Position numbers and translations under genes: made by a program. Of a stretch of 64,000 nt of DNA, positions 1 through 14,799 are shown piece after piece. Source of the stretch: Parapristionchus giblindavisi (Eukaryota > Nematoda > Chromadorea > Rhabditida > Diplogasteridae); NCBI GenBank assembly GCA_943737045.1, contig CALSFV010000107.1, forward strand, positions 62,001 through 126,000, given 5' to 3'. Position 1 is the first letter of the stretch. Each line of letters opens with the position of its first letter. Below the pieces are notes generated by a model, which saw only the letters and a list, made by a program, of their open reading frames with translations, ran no database searches and was not told the origin of the DNA.

Positions 1-964
1 AACGAATTATTTTGTACCAAAAACAGAGAGTATTGAAAGATAAATTTACATATTGGCCGTACTGACCACTTTGAAATAGTTTATCTTATTCAGAATTTTT
101 CGCTCTTTCATTTGGTATATGACACGATAGGTTTCATTTTCATTTTCATATTTCTCAAGTTATCTTGATCATATCAGAGTAAAAGCTACTTTTGTACTTC
201 GGTCATTATAGCAGCAGTAAAATATTACAGCTCGACATGACCTGAAGTGTGTCTCATTCAGAATTTTTTCCTCTTTCACATAGTATATCACTCGATAAGT
301 ATCATTGACAATTAGACTTGTAACGAATTATTTTGTACCAAAAAACAGAGAGTATTGAAAGATAAATTTACATATTGGCCGTACTGACCACTTTGAAATA
401 GTCTATCTTATTCAGAATTTTTCGCTCTTTCATTTGGTATATGACACGATAGGTTTCATTTTTATTTTCATATTTCTCAAGTTATCTTGATCATATCAGA
501 GTAAAAGCTACTTTTGTACTTCGGTCATTATAGCAGCAGTAAAATATTACAGCTCGACATGACCTGAAGTGTGTCTCATTCAGAATTTTTTCCTCTTTCA
601 CATAGTATATCACTCGATAAGTATCATTGACAATTAGACTTGTAACGAATTATTTTGTACCAAAAACAGAGAGTATTGAAAGATAAATTTACATATTGGC
701 CGTACTGACCACTTTGAAATAGTCTATCTTATTCAGAATTTTTCGGTCTTTCATTTGGTATATGACACGATAGGTTTCATTTTCATTTTCATATTTCTCT
801 AGTTATCTTGATCATATCAGAGTAAAAGCTACTTTTGTACTTCGGTCATTATAGCAGCAGTAAAATATCACACCTTGACATGACCTGAAGTGTGTCTCAT
901 TCAGAATTTTTTCCTCTTTCACATAGTATATTACTCGATAAGTATCATTGACAATTAGACTTGT

Positions 965-1285
965 AACGAATTATTTTGTACCGAAAACAGAGAGTATTGA
1001 AAGATAAATTTACATATTGGCCGTACTGACCACTTTGAAATAGTTTATCTTATTCAGAATTTTTCGCTCTTTCATTTGGTATATGACACGATAGGTTTCA
1101 TTTTCATTTTCATATTTCTCAAGTTATCTTGATCATATCAGAGTAAAAGCTACTTTTGTACTTCGGTCATTATAGCAGCAGTAAAATATCACACCTTGAC
1201 ATGACCTGAAGTGTGTCTCATTCAGAATTTTTTCCTCTTTCACATAGTATATTACTCGATAAGTATCATTGACAATTAGACTTGT
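965..1285 (+). repeat. representative satellite monomer with internal half-repeats
   Basis: One full 321-bp unit, chosen to show internal structure. A segment starting TTATTCAGAATTTTT at 1050 is repeated in diverged form starting TCATTCAGAATTTTT at 1218. Over 57 aligned positions without gaps 44 agree (77%), including the shared blocks CTTTCA, GTATAT, CGATA and ATCATT/TTCATT. The offset is 168 bp inside the monomer and 153 bp to the next monomer, so the 321-bp unit looks like an ancient dimer of a unit of about 160 bp. Similarity upstream of these segments (GACC..TGAA..GTCT) is weaker but visible. Confidence 0.85.
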
Positions 1286-2789
1286 AACGAATTATTTTGT
1301 ACCAAAAACAGAGAGTATTGAAAGATAAATTTACATATTGGCCGTACTGACCACTTTGAAATAGTTTATCTTATTCAGAATTTTTCGCTCTTTCATTTGG
1401 TATATGACACGATAGGTTTCATTTTCATTTTCATATTTCTCAAGTTATCTTGATCATATCAGAGTAAAAGCTACTTTTGTACTTCGGTCATTATAGCAGC
1501 AGTAAAATATCACACCTTGACATGACCTGAAGTGTGTCTCATTCAGATTTTTTTCCTCTTTCACATAGTATATTACTCGATAAGTATCATTGACAATTAG
1601 ACTTGTAACGAATTATTTTGTACCAAAAACAGAGAGTATTGAAAGATAAATTTACATATTGGCCGTACTGACCACTTTGAAATAGTTTATCTTATTCAGA
1701 ATTTTTCGCTCTTTCATTTGGTATATGACACGATAGGTTTCATTTTCATTTTCATATTTCTCAAGTTATCTTGATCATATCAGAGTAAAAGCTACTTTTG
1801 TACTTCGGTCATTATAGCAGCAGTAAAATATCACACCTTGACATGACCTGAAGTGTGTCTCATTCAGAATTTTTTCCTCTTTCACATAGTATATTACTCG
1901 ATAAGTATCATTGACAATTAGACTTGTAACGAATTATTTTGTACCAAAAACAGAGAGTATTGAAAGATAAATTTACATATTGGCCGTACTGACCACTTTG
2001 AAATAGTTTATCTTATTCAGAATTTTTCGCTCTTTCATTTGGTATATGACACGATAGGTTTCATTTTCATTTTCATATTTCTCAAGTTATCTTGATCATA
2101 TCAGAGTAAAAGCTACTTTTGTACTTCGGTCATTATAGCAGCAGTAAAATATCACACCTTGACATGACCTGAAGTGTGTCTCATTCAGAATTTTTTCCTC
2201 TTTCACATAGTATATTACTCGATAAGTATCATTGACAATTAGACTTGTAACGAATTATTTTGTACCAAAAACAGAGAGTATTGAAAGATAAATTTACATA
2301 TTGGCCGTACTGACCACTTTGAAATAGTTTATCTTATTCAGAATTTTTCGCTCTTTCATTTGGTATATGACACGATAGGTTTCATTTTCATTTTCATATT
2401 TCTCAAGTTATCTTGATCATATCAGAGTAAAAGCTACTTTTGTACTTCGGTCATTATAGCAGCAGTAAAATATCACACCTTGACATGACCTGAAGTGTGT
2501 CTCATTCAGAATTTTTTCCTCTTTCACATAGTATATTACTCGATAAGTATCATTGACAATTAGACTTGTAACGAATTATTTTGTACCAAAAACAGAGAGT
2601 ATTGAAAGATAAATTTACATATTGGCCGTACTGACCACTTTGAAATAGTTTATCTTATTCAGAATTTTTCGCTCTTTCATTTGGTATATGACACGATAGG
2701 TTTCATTTTCATTTTCATATTTCTCAAGTTATCTTGATCATATCAGAGTAAAAGCTACTTTTGTACTTCGGTCATTATAGCAGCAGTAA

Positions 2790-5100
2790 AATATCACAGC
2801 TCGACATGACCTGAAGTGTGTCTCATTCAGAATTTTTTCTTCTTTCACATAGTATATTACTCGATAAGTATCATTGACAATTAGACTTGTAACGAATTAT
2901 TTTGTACCAAAAACAGAGAGTATTGAAAGATAAATTTACATATTGGCCGTACTGACCACTTTGAAATAGTCTATCTTATTCAGAATTTTTCGCTCTTTCA
3001 TTTGGTATATGACACGATAGGTTTCATTTTCATTTTCATATTTCTCTAGTTATCTTGATCATATCAGAGTAAAAGCTACTTTTGTACTTCGGTCATTATA
3101 GCAGCAGTAAAATATCACACCTCGACACGACCTGAAGTGTGTCTCATTCAGAATTTTTTCTTCTTTCACATAGTATATTACTCGATAAGTATCATTGACA
3201 ATTAGACTTGTAACGAATTATTTTGTACCAAAAACAGAGAGTATTGAAAGATAAATTTACATATTGGCCGTACTGACCACTGAAATAGTCTATCTTATTC
3301 AGAATTTTTCGCTCTTTCATTTGGTATATGACACGATAGGTTTCATTTTCATTTTCATATTTCTCAAGTTATCTTGATCATATCAGAGTAAAAGCTACTT
3401 CTGTACTTCGGTCATTATAGCAGCAGTAAAATATTACAGCTCGACATGACCTGAAGTGTGTCTCATTCAGAATTTTTTCCTCTTTCACATAGTATATCAC
3501 TCGATAAGTATCATTGACAATTAGACTTGTAACGAATTATTTTGTACCAAAAACAGAGAGTATTGAAAGATAAATTTACATATTGGCCGTACTGACCACT
3601 TTGAAATAGTCTATCTTATTCAGAATTTTTCGCTCTTTCATTTGGTATATGACACGATAGGTTTCATTTTCATTTTCATATTTCTCAAGTTATCTTGATC
3701 ATATCAGAGTAAAAGCTACTTTTGTACTTCGGTCATTATAGCAGCAGTAAAATATCACACCTTGACATGACCTGAAGTGTGTCTCATTCAGAATTTTTTC
3801 CTCTTTCACATAGTATATTACTCGATAAGTATCATTGACAATTAGACTTGTAACGAATTATTTTGTACCAAAAACAGAGAGTATTGAAAGATAAATTTAC
3901 ATATTGGCCGTACTGACCACTTTGAAATAGTTTATCTTATTCAGAATTTTTCGCTCTTTCATTTGGTATATGACACGATAGGTTTCATTTTCATTTTCAT
4001 ATTTCTCAAGTTATCTTGATCATATCAGAGTAAAAGCTACTTTTGTACTTCGGTCATTATAGCAGCAGTAAAATATCACACCTTGACATGACCTGAAGTG
4101 TGTCTCATTCAGAATTTTTTCCTCTTTCACATAGTATATTACTCGATAAGTATCATTGACAATTAGACTTGTAACGAATTATTTTGTACCAAAAACAGAG
4201 AGTATTGAAAGATAAATTTACATATTGGCCGTACTGACCACTTTGAAATAGTTTATCTTATTCAGAATTTTTCGCTCTTTCATTTGGTATATGACACGAT
4301 AGGTTTCATTTTCATTTTCATATTTCTCAAGTTATCTTGATCATATCAGAGTAAAAGCTACTTTTGTACTTCGGTCATTATAGCAGCAGTAAAATATCAC
4401 AGCTCGACATGACCTGAAGTGTGTCTCATTCAGAATTTTTTCTTCTTTCACATAGTATATTACTCGATAAGTATCATTGACAATTAGACTTGTAACGAAT
4501 TATTTTGTACCAAAAACAGAGAGTATTGAAAGATAAATTTACATATTGGCCGTACTGACCACTTTGAAATAGTCTATCTTATTCAGAATTTTTCGCTCTT
4601 TCATTTGGTATATGACACGATAGGTTTCATTTTCATTTTCATATTTCTCTAGTTATCTTGATCATATCAGAGTAAAAGCTACTTTTGTACTTCGGTCATT
4701 ATAGCAGCAGTAAAATATCACACCTCGACACGACCTGAAGTGTGTCTCATTCAGAATTTTTTCTTCTTTCACATAGTATATTACTCGATAAGTATCATTG
4801 ACAATTAGACTTGTAACGAATTATTTTGTACCAAAAACAGAGAGTATTGAAAGATAAATTTACATATTGGCCGTACTGACCACTGAAATAGTCTATCTTA
4901 TTCAGAATTTTTCGCTCTTTCATTTGGTATATGACACGATAGGTTTCATTTTCATTTTCATATTTCTCAAGTTATCTTGATCATATCAGAGTAAAAGCTA
5001 CTTCTGTACTTCGGTCATTATAGCAGCAGTAAAATATTACAGCTCGACATGACCTGAAGTGTGTCTCATTCAGAATTTTTTCCTCTTTCACATAGTATAT
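2790..5100 (+). repeat. five-monomer block duplication (1603 bp)
   Basis: A run of distinctive monomers at about 2.8-3.5 kb recurs at about 4.4-5.1 kb. Shared markers are CACCTCGACACGACC (CACGACC instead of CATGACC), the following 319-bp monomer with ACCACTGAAATAG, and the otherwise rare C in CTTCTGTAC at 3401 and 5004. The spacing of 1603 bp equals five monomers minus the 2-bp deletion. Confidence 0.8.
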
Positions 5101-5149
5101 CACTCGATAAGTATCATTGACAATTAGACTTGTAACGAATTATTTTGTA

Positions 5150-8100
5150 CCAAAAACAGAGAGTATTGAAAGATAAATTTACATATTGGCCGTACTGACC
5201 ACTTTGAAATAGTCTATCTTATTCAGAATTTTTCGCTCTTTCATTTGGTATATGACACGATAGGTTTCATTTTTATTTTCATATTTCTCAAGTTATCTTG
5301 ATCATATCAGAGTAAAAGCTACTTTTGTACTTCGGTCATTATAGCAGCAGTAAAATATTACAGCTCGACACGACCTGAAGTGTGTCTCATTCAGAATTTT
5401 TTCCTCTTTCACATAGTATATCACTCGATAAGTATCATTGACAATTAGACTTGTAACGAATTATTTTGAACCAAAAACAGAGAGTATTGAAAGATAAATT
5501 TACATATTGGCCGTACTGACCACTGAAATAGTCTATCTTATTCAGAATTTTTCGCTCTTTCATTTGGTATATGACACGATAGGTTTCATTTTCATTTTCA
5601 TATTTCTCAAGTTATCTTGATCATATCAGAGTAAAAGCTACTTTTGTACTTCGGTCATTATAGCAGCAGTAAAATATCACAGCTCGACATGACCTGAAGT
5701 GTGTCTCATTCAGAATTTTTTCTTCTTTCACATAGTATATTACTCGATAAGTATCATTGACAATTAGACTTGTAACGAATTATTTTGTACCAAAAACAGA
5801 GAGTATTGAAAGATAAATTTACATATTGGCCGTACTGACCACTTTGAAATAGTTTATCTTATTCAGAATTTTTCGCTCTTTCATTTGGTATATGACACGA
5901 TAGGTTTCATTTTTATTTTCATATTTCTCAAGTTATCTTGATCATATCAGAGTAAAAGCTACTTTTGTACTTCGGTCATTATAGCAGCAGGAAAATATTA
6001 CAGCTCGACATGACCTGAAGTGTGTCTCATTCAGAATTTTTTCCTCTTTCACATAGTATATTACTCGATAAGTATCATTGACAATTAGACTTGTAACGAA
6101 TTATTTTGTACCAAAAACAGAGAGTATTGAAAGATAAATTTACATATTGGCCGTACTGACCACTTTGAAATAGTTTATCTTATTCAGAATTTTTCGCTCT
6201 TTCATTTGGTATATGACACGATAGGTTTCATTTTTATTTTCATATTTCTCAAGTTATCTTGATCATATCAGAGTAAAAGCTACTTTTGTACTTCGGTCAT
6301 TATAGCAGCAGTAAAATATTACAGCTCGACATGACCTGAAGTGTGTCTCATTCAGAATTTTTTCCTCTTTCACATAGTATATCACTCGATAAGTATCATT
6401 GACAATTAGACTTGTAACGAATTATTTTGAACCAAAAACAGAGAGTATTGAAAGATAAATTTACATATTGGCCGTACTGACCACTGAAATAGTCTATCTT
6501 ATTCAGAATTTTTCGCTCTTTCATTTGGTATATGACACGATAGGTTTCATTTTCATTTTCATATTTCTCAAGTTATCTTGATCATATCAGAGTAAAAGCT
6601 ACTTTTGTACTTCGGTCATTATAGCAGCAGTAAAATATCACAGCTCGACATGACCTGAAGTGTGTCTCATTCAGAATTTTTTCTTCTTTCACATAGTATA
6701 TTACTCGATAAGTATCATTGACAATTAGACTTGTAACGAATTATTTTGTACCAAAAACAGAGAGTATTGAAAGATAAATTTACATATTGGCCGTACTGAC
6801 CACTTTGAAATAGTTTATCTTATTCAGAATTTTTCGCTCTTTCATTTGGTATATGACACGATAGGTTTCATTTTTATTTTCATATTTCTCAAGTTATCTT
6901 GATCATATCAGAGTAAAAGCTACTTTTGTACTTCGGTCATTATAGCAGCAGTAAAATATTACAGCTCGACATGACCTGAAGTGTGTCTCATTCAGAATTT
7001 TTTCCTCTTTCACATAGTATATCACTCGATAAGTATCATTGACAATTAGACTTGTAACGAATTATTTTGAACCAAAAACAGAGAGTATTGAAAGATAAAT
7101 TTACATATTGGCCGTACTGACCACTGAAATAGTCTATCTTATTCAGAATTTTTCGCTCTTTCATTTGGTATATGACACGATAGGTTTCATTTTCATTTTC
7201 ATATTTCTCAAGTTATCTTGATCATATCAGAGTAAAAGCTACTTTTGTACTTCGGTCATTATAGCAGCAGTAAAATATCACAGCTCGACATGACCTGAAG
7301 TGTGTCTCATTCAGAATTTTTTCTTCTTTCACATAGTATATTACTCGATAAGTATCATTGACAATTAGACTTGTAACGAATTATTTTGTACCAAAAACAG
7401 AGAGTATTGAAAGATAAATTTACATATTGGCCGTACTGACCACTTTGAAATAGTTTATCTTATTCAGAATTTTTCGCTCTTTCATTTGGTATATGACACG
7501 ATAGGTTTCATTTTTATTTTCATATTTCTCAAGTTATCTTGATCATATCAGAGTAAAAGCTACTTTTGTACTTCGGTCATTATAGCAGCAGGAAAATATT
7601 ACAGCTCGACATGACCTGAAGTGTGTCTCATTCAGAATTTTTTCCTCTTTCACATAGTATATTACTCGATAAGTATCATTGACAATTAGACTTGTAACGA
7701 ATTATTTTGTACCAAAAACAGAGAGTATTGAAAGATAAATTTACATATTGGCCGTACTGACCACTTTGAAATAGTTTATCTTATTCAGAATTTTTCGCTC
7801 TTTCATTTGGTATATGACACGATAGGTTTCATTTTTATTTTCATATATCTCAAGTTATCTTGATCATATCAGAGTAAAAGCTACTTTTGTACTTCGGTCA
7901 TTATAGCAGCAGTAAAATATTACAGCTCGACATGACCTGAAGTGTGTCTCATTCAGAATTTTTTCCTCTTTCACATAGTATATCACTCGATAAGTATCAT
8001 TGACAATTAGACTTGTAACGAATTATTTTGAACCAAAAACAGAGAGTATTGAAAGATAAATTTACATATTGGCCGTACTGACCACTGAAATAGTCTATCT

Positions 8101-8350
8101 TATTCAGAATTTTTCGCTCTTTCATTTGGTATATGACACGATAGGTTTCATTTTCATTTTCATATTTCTCAAGTTATCTTGATCATATCAGAGTAAAAGC
8201 TACTTTTGTACTTCGGTCATTATAGCAGCAGTAAAATATCACAGCTCGACATGACCTGAAGTGTGTCTCATTCAGAATTTTTTCTTCTTTCACATAGTAT
8301 ATTACTCGATAAGTATCATTGACAATTAGACTTGTAACGAATTATTTTGT
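5150..8350 (+). repeat. five-monomer higher-order repeat (1601 bp), two copies
   Basis: The marker TTTTGAACC occurs at 5469, 6430, 7070 and 8031, with intervals of 961, 640 and 961 bp. The pattern therefore repeats with a period of 1601 bp, which is five monomers with two 2-bp deletions. An independent marker, CAGGAAAAT in place of CAGTAAAAT, occurs at 5991 and 7592, again 1601 bp apart. Boundaries are approximate because neighbouring monomers are nearly identical. Confidence 0.8.
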
Positions 8351-9899
8351 ACCAAAAACAGAGAGTATTGAAAGATAAATTTACATATTGGCCGTACTGA
8401 CCACTTTGAAATAGTCTATCTTATTCAGAATTTTTCGCTCTTTCATTTGGTATATGACACGATAGGTTTCATTTTCATTTTCATATTTCTCTAGTTATCT
8501 AGATCATATCAGAGTAAAAGCTACTTTTGTACTTCGGTCATTATAGCAGCAGTAAAATATCACACCTCGACATGACCTGAAGTGTGTCTCATTCAGAATT
8601 TTTTCTTCTTTCACATAGTATATTACTCGATAAGTATCATTGACAATTAGACTTGTAACGAATTATTTTGTACCAAAAACAGAGAGTATTGAAAGATAAA
8701 TTTACATATTGGCCGTACTGACCACTTTGAAATAGTCTATCTTATTCAGAATTTTTCGCTCTTTCATTTGGTATATGACACGATAGGTTTCATTTTCATT
8801 TTCATATTTCTCAAGTTATCTTGATCATATCAGAGTAAAAGCTACTTTTGTACTTCGGTCATTATAGCAGCAGTAAAATATCACAGCTCGACATGACCTG
8901 AAGTGTGTCTCATTCAGAATTTTTTCTTCTTTCACATAGTATATTACTCGATAAGTATCATTGACAATTAGACTTGTAACGAATTATTTTGTACCAAAAA
9001 CAGAGAGTATTGAAAGATAAATTTACATATTGGCCGTACTGACCACTTTGAAATAGTCTATCTTATTCAGAATTTTTCGCTCTTTCATTTGGTATATGAC
9101 ACGATAGGTTTCATTTTCATTTTCATATTTCTCAAGTTATCTTGATCATATCAGAGTAAAAGCTACTTTTGTACTTCGGTCATTATAGCAGCAGTAAAAT
9201 ATCACAGCTCGACATGACCTGAAGTGTGTCTCATTCAGAATTTTTTCTTCTTTCACATAGTATATTACTCGATAAGTATCATTGACTATTAGACTTGTAA
9301 CGAATTATTTTGTACCAAAAACAGAGAGTATTGAAAGATAAATTTACATATTGGCCGTACTGACCACTTTGAAATAGTCTATCTTATTCAGAATTTTTCG
9401 CTCTTTCATTTGGTATATGACACGATAGGTTTCATTTTCATTTTCATATTTCTCAAGTTATCTTGATCATATCAGAGTAAAAGCTACTTTTGTACTTCGG
9501 TCATTATAGCAGCAGTAAAATATCACAGCTCGACATGACCTGAAGTGTGTCTCATTCAGAATTTTTTCTTCTTTCACATAGTATATTACTCGATAAGTAT
9601 CATTGACTATTAGACTTGTAACAAATTATTTTGTACCAAAAACAGAGAGTATTGAAAGATAAATTTACATATTGGCCGTACTGACCACTTTGAAATAGTC
9701 TATCTTATTCAGAATTTTTCGCTCTTTCATTTGGTATATGACACGATAGGTTTCATTTTCATTTTCATATTTCTCTAGTTATCTTGATCATATCAGAGTA
9801 AAAGCTACTTTTGTACTTCGGTCATTATAGCAGCAGTAAAATATCACAGCTCGACATGACCTGAAGTGTGTCTCATTCAGAATTTTTTCTTCTTTCACA

Positions 9900-12800
9900 T
9901 AGTATATTACTCGATAAGTATCATTGACAATTAGACTTGTAACGAATTATTTTGTACCAAAAACAGAGAGTATTGAAAGATAAATTTACATATTGGCCGT
10001 ACTGACCACTTTGAAATAGTTTATCTTATTCAGAATTTTTCGCTCTTTCATTTGGTATATGACACGATAGGTTTCATTTTTATTTTCATATTTCTCAAGT
10101 TATCTTGATCATATCAGAGTAAAAGCTACTTTTGTACTTCGGTCATTATAGCAGCAGTAAAATATTACAGCTCGACATGACCTGAAGTGTGTCTCATTCA
10201 GAATTTTTTCCTCTTTCACATAGTATATCACTCGATAAGTATCATTGACAATTAGACTTGTAACGAATTATTTTGAACCAAAAACAGAGAGTATTGAAAG
10301 ATAAATTTACATATTGGCCGTACTGACCACTGAAATAGTCTATCTTATTCAGAATTTTTCGCTCTTTCATTTGGTATATGACACGAAAGGTTTCATTTTC
10401 ATTTTCATATTTCTCAAGTTATCTTGATCATATCAGAGTAAAAGCTACTTTTGTACTTCGGTCATTATAGCAGCAGTAAAATATCACAGCTCGACATGAC
10501 CTGAAGTGTGTCTCATTCAGAATTTTTTCTTCTTTCACATAGTATATTACTCGATAAGTATCATTGACAATTAGACTTGTAACGAATTATTTTGTACCAA
10601 AAACAGAGAGTATTGAAAGATAAATTTACATATTGGCCGTACTGACCACTTTGAAATAGTCTATCTTATTCAGAATTTTTCGCTCTTTCATTTGGTATAT
10701 GACACGATAGGTTTCATTTTCATTTTCATATTTCTCTAGTTATCTAGATCATATCAGAGTAAATGCTACTTTTGTACTTCGGTCATTATAGCAGCAGTAA
10801 AATATCACACCTCGACATGACCTGAAGTGTGTCTCATTCAGAATTTTTTCTTCTTTCACATAGTATATTACTCGATAAGTATCATTGACAATTAGACTTG
10901 TAACGAATTATTTTGTACCAAAAACAGAGAGTATTGAAAGATAAATTTACATATTGGCCGTACTGACCACTTTGAAATAGTCTATCTTATTCAGAATTTT
11001 TCGCTCTCTCATTTGGTATATGACACGATAGGTTTCATTTTCATTTTCATATTTCTCAAGTTATCTTGATCATATCAGAGTAAAAGCTACTTTTGTACTT
11101 CGGTCATTATAGCAGCAGTAAAATATCACAGCTCGACATGACCTGAAGTGTGTCTCATTCAGAATTTTTTCTTCTTTCACATAGTATATTACTCGATAAG
11201 TATCATTGACTATTAGACTTGTAACAAATTATTTTGTACCAAAAACAGAGAGTATTGAAAGATAAATTTACATATTGGCCGTACTGACCACTTTGAAATA
11301 GTCTATCTTATTCAGAATTTTTCGCTCTTTCATTTGGTATATGACACGATAGGTTTCATTTTCATTTTCATATTTCTCTAGTTATCTTGATCATATCAGA
11401 GTAAAAGCTACTTTTGTACTTCGGTCATTATAGCAGCAGTAAAATATCACAGCTCGACATGACCTGAAGTGTGTCTCATTCAGAATTTTTTCTTCTTTCA
11501 CATAGTATATTACTCGATAAGTATCATTGACAATTAGACTTGTAACGAATTATTTTGTACCAAAAACAGAGAGTATTGAAAGATAAATTTACATATTGGC
11601 CGTACTGACCACTTTGAAATAGTTTATCTTATTCAGAATTTTTCGCTCTTTCATTTGGTATATGACACGATAGGTTTCATTTTTATTTTCATATTTCTCA
11701 AGTTATCTTGATCATATCAGAGTAAAAGCTACTTTTGTACTTCGGTCATTATAGCAGCAGTAAAATATTACAGCTCGACATGACCTGAAGTGTGTCTCAT
11801 TCAGAATTTTTTCCTCTTTCACATAGTATATCACTCGATAAGTATCATTGACAATTAGACTTGTAACGAATTATTTTGAACCAAAAACAGAGAGTATTGA
11901 AAGATAAATTTACATATTGGCCGTACTGACCACTGAAATAGTCTATCTTATTCAGAATTTTTCGCTCTTTCATTTGGTATATGACACGAAAGGTTTCATT
12001 TTCATTTTCATATTTCTCAAGTTATCTTGATCATATCAGAGTAAAAGCTACTTTTGTACTTCGGTCATTATAGCAGCAGTAAAATATCACAGCTCGACAT
12101 GACCTGAAGTGTGTCTCATTCAGAATTTTTTCTTCTTTCACATAGTATATTACTCGATAAGTATCATTGACAATTAGACTTGTAACGAATTATTTTGTAC
12201 CAAAAACAGAGAGTATTGAAAGATAAATTTACATATTGGCCGTACTGACCACTTTGAAATAGTCTATCTTATTCAGAATTTTTCGCTCTTTCATTTGGTA
12301 TATGACACGATAGGTTTCATTTTCATTTTCATATTTCTCTAGTTATCTAGATCATATCAGAGTAAAAGCTACTTTTGTACTTCGGTCATTATAGCAGCAG
12401 TAAAATATCACACCTCGACATGACCTGAAGTGTGTCTCATTCAGAATTTTTTCTTCTTTCACATAGTATATTACTCGATAAGTATCATTGACAATTAGAC
12501 TTGTAACGAATTATTTTGTACCAAAAACAGAGAGTATTGAAAGATAAATTTACATATTGGCCGTACTGACCACTTTGAAATAGTCTATCTTATTCAGAAT
12601 TTTTCGCTCTTTCATTTGGTATATGACACGATAGGTTTCATTTTCATTTTCATATTTCTCAAGTTATCTTGATCATATCAGAGTAAAAGCTACTTTTGTA
12701 CTTCGGTCATTATAGCAGCAGTAAAATATCACAGCTCGACATGACCTGAAGTGTGTCTCATTCAGAATTTTTTCTTCTTTCACATAGTATATTACTCGAT

Positions 12801-13140
12801 AAGTATCATTGACTATTAGACTTGTAACGAATTATTTTGTACCAAAAACAGAGAGTATTGAAAGATAAATTTACATATTGGCCGTACTGACCACTTTGAA
12901 ATAGTCTATCTTATTCAGAATTTTTCGCTCTTTCATTTGGTATATGACACGATAGGTTTCATTTTCATTTTCATATTTCTCAAGTTATCTTGATCATATC
13001 AGAGTAAAAGCTACTTTTGTACTTCGGTCATTATAGCAGCAGTAAAATATCACAGCTCGACATGACCTGAAGTGTGTCTCATTCAGAATTTTTTCTTCTT
13101 TCACATAGTATATTACTCGATAAGTATCATTGACTATTAG
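9900..13140 (+). repeat. five-monomer higher-order repeat (1603 bp), two copies
   Basis: Three separate private markers recur 1603 bp apart. They are TTTTGAACC (10276 and 11879), CACGAAAGG in place of CACGATAGG (10387 and 11990), and ATCTAGATC in place of ATCTTGATC (10746 and 12349). The last marker also occurs once at 8501, 2245 bp upstream, which is seven monomers minus 2 bp. Confidence 0.82.
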
Positions 13141-14053
13141 ACTTGTAACGAATTATTTTGTACCAAAAACAGAGAGTATTGAAAGATAAATTTACATATT
13201 GGCCGTACTGACCACTTTGAAATAGTCTATCTTATTCAGAATTTTTCGCTCTTTCATTTGGTATATGACACGATATGTTTCATTTTCATTTTCATATTTC
13301 TCTAGTTATCTTGATCATATCAGAGTAAAAGCTACTTTTGTACTTCGGTCATTATAGCAGCAGTAAAATATCACAGCTCGACATGACCTGAAGTGTGTCT
13401 CATTCAGAATTTTTTCTTCTTTCACATAGTATATTACTCGATAAGTATCATTGACAATTAGACTTGTAACGAATTATTTTGTACCAAAAACAGAGAGTAT
13501 TGAAAGATAAATTTACATATTGGCCGTACTGACCACTTTGAAATAGTTTATCTTATTCAGAATTTTTCGCTCTTTCATTTGGTATATGACACGATAGGTT
13601 TCATTTTTATTTTCATATTTCTCAAGTTATCTTGATCATATCAGAGTAAAAGCTACTTTTGTACTTCGGTCATTATAGCAGCAGTAAAATATTACAGCTC
13701 GACATGACCTGAAGTGTGTCTCATTCAGAATTTTTTCCTCTTTCACATAGTATATCACTCGATAAGTATCATTGACAATTAGACTTGTAACGAATTATTT
13801 TGAACCAAAAACAGAGAGTATTGAAAGATAAATTTACATATTGGCCGTACTGACCACTGAAATAGTCTATCTTATTCAGAATTTTTCGCTCTTTCATTTG
13901 GTATATGACACGATAGGTTTCATTTTCATTTTCATATTTCTCAAGTTATCTTGATCATATCAGAGTAAAAGCTACTTTTGTACTTCGGTCATTATAGCAG
14001 CAGTAAAATATCACAGCTCGACATGACCTGAAGTGTGTCTCATTCAGAATTTT

Positions 14054-14083
14054 TTCTTCTTTCTTTCACTCGATAAGTATCAT
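14054..14083 (+). repeat. truncated satellite monomer (8-bp shorter)
   Basis: The usual stretch between TTCTTCTTTC and ACTCGATAAG is replaced by a shorter TTCTTTCTTTC join, removing 8 bp net including the CATAGTATATT segment. The spacing of flanking TTTTGAACC markers (13803 to 15077, 1274 bp) confirms the loss of 8 bp beyond the usual 2-bp deletion. It looks like slippage between the two CTTTC motifs. Confidence 0.85.
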
Positions 14084-14799
14084 TGACAATTAGACTTGTA
14101 ACGAATTATTTTGTACCAAAAACAGAGAGTATTGAAAGATAAATTTACATATTGGCCGTACTGACCACTTTGAAATAGTCTATCTTATTCAGAATTTTTC
14201 GCTCTTTCATTTGGTATATGACACGATAGGTTTCATTTTCATTTTCATATTTCTCAAGTTATCTTGATCATATCAGAGTAAAAGCTACTTTTGTACTTCG
14301 GTCATTATAGCAGCAGTAAAATATCACAGCTCGACATGACCTGAAGTGTGTCTCATTCAGAATTTTTTCTTCTTTCACATAGTATATTACTCGATAAGTA
14401 TCATTGACAATTAGACTTGTAACGAATTATTTTGTACCAAAAACAGAGAGTATTGAAAGATAAATTTACATATTGGCCGTACTGACCACTTTGAAATAGT
14501 CTATCTTATTCAGAATTTTTCGCTCTTTCATTTGGTATATGACACGATAGGTTTCATTTTCATTTTCATATTTCTCAAGTTATCTTGATCATATCAGAGT
14601 AAAAGCTACTTTTGTACTTCGGTCATTATAGCAGCAGTAAAATATCACAGCTCGACATGACCTGAAGTGTGTCTCATTCAGAATTTTTTCTTCTTTCACA
14701 TAGTATATTACTCGATAAGTATCATTGACAATTAGACTTGTAACGAATTATTTTGTACCAAAAACAGAGAGTATTGAAAGATAAATTTACATATTGGCC

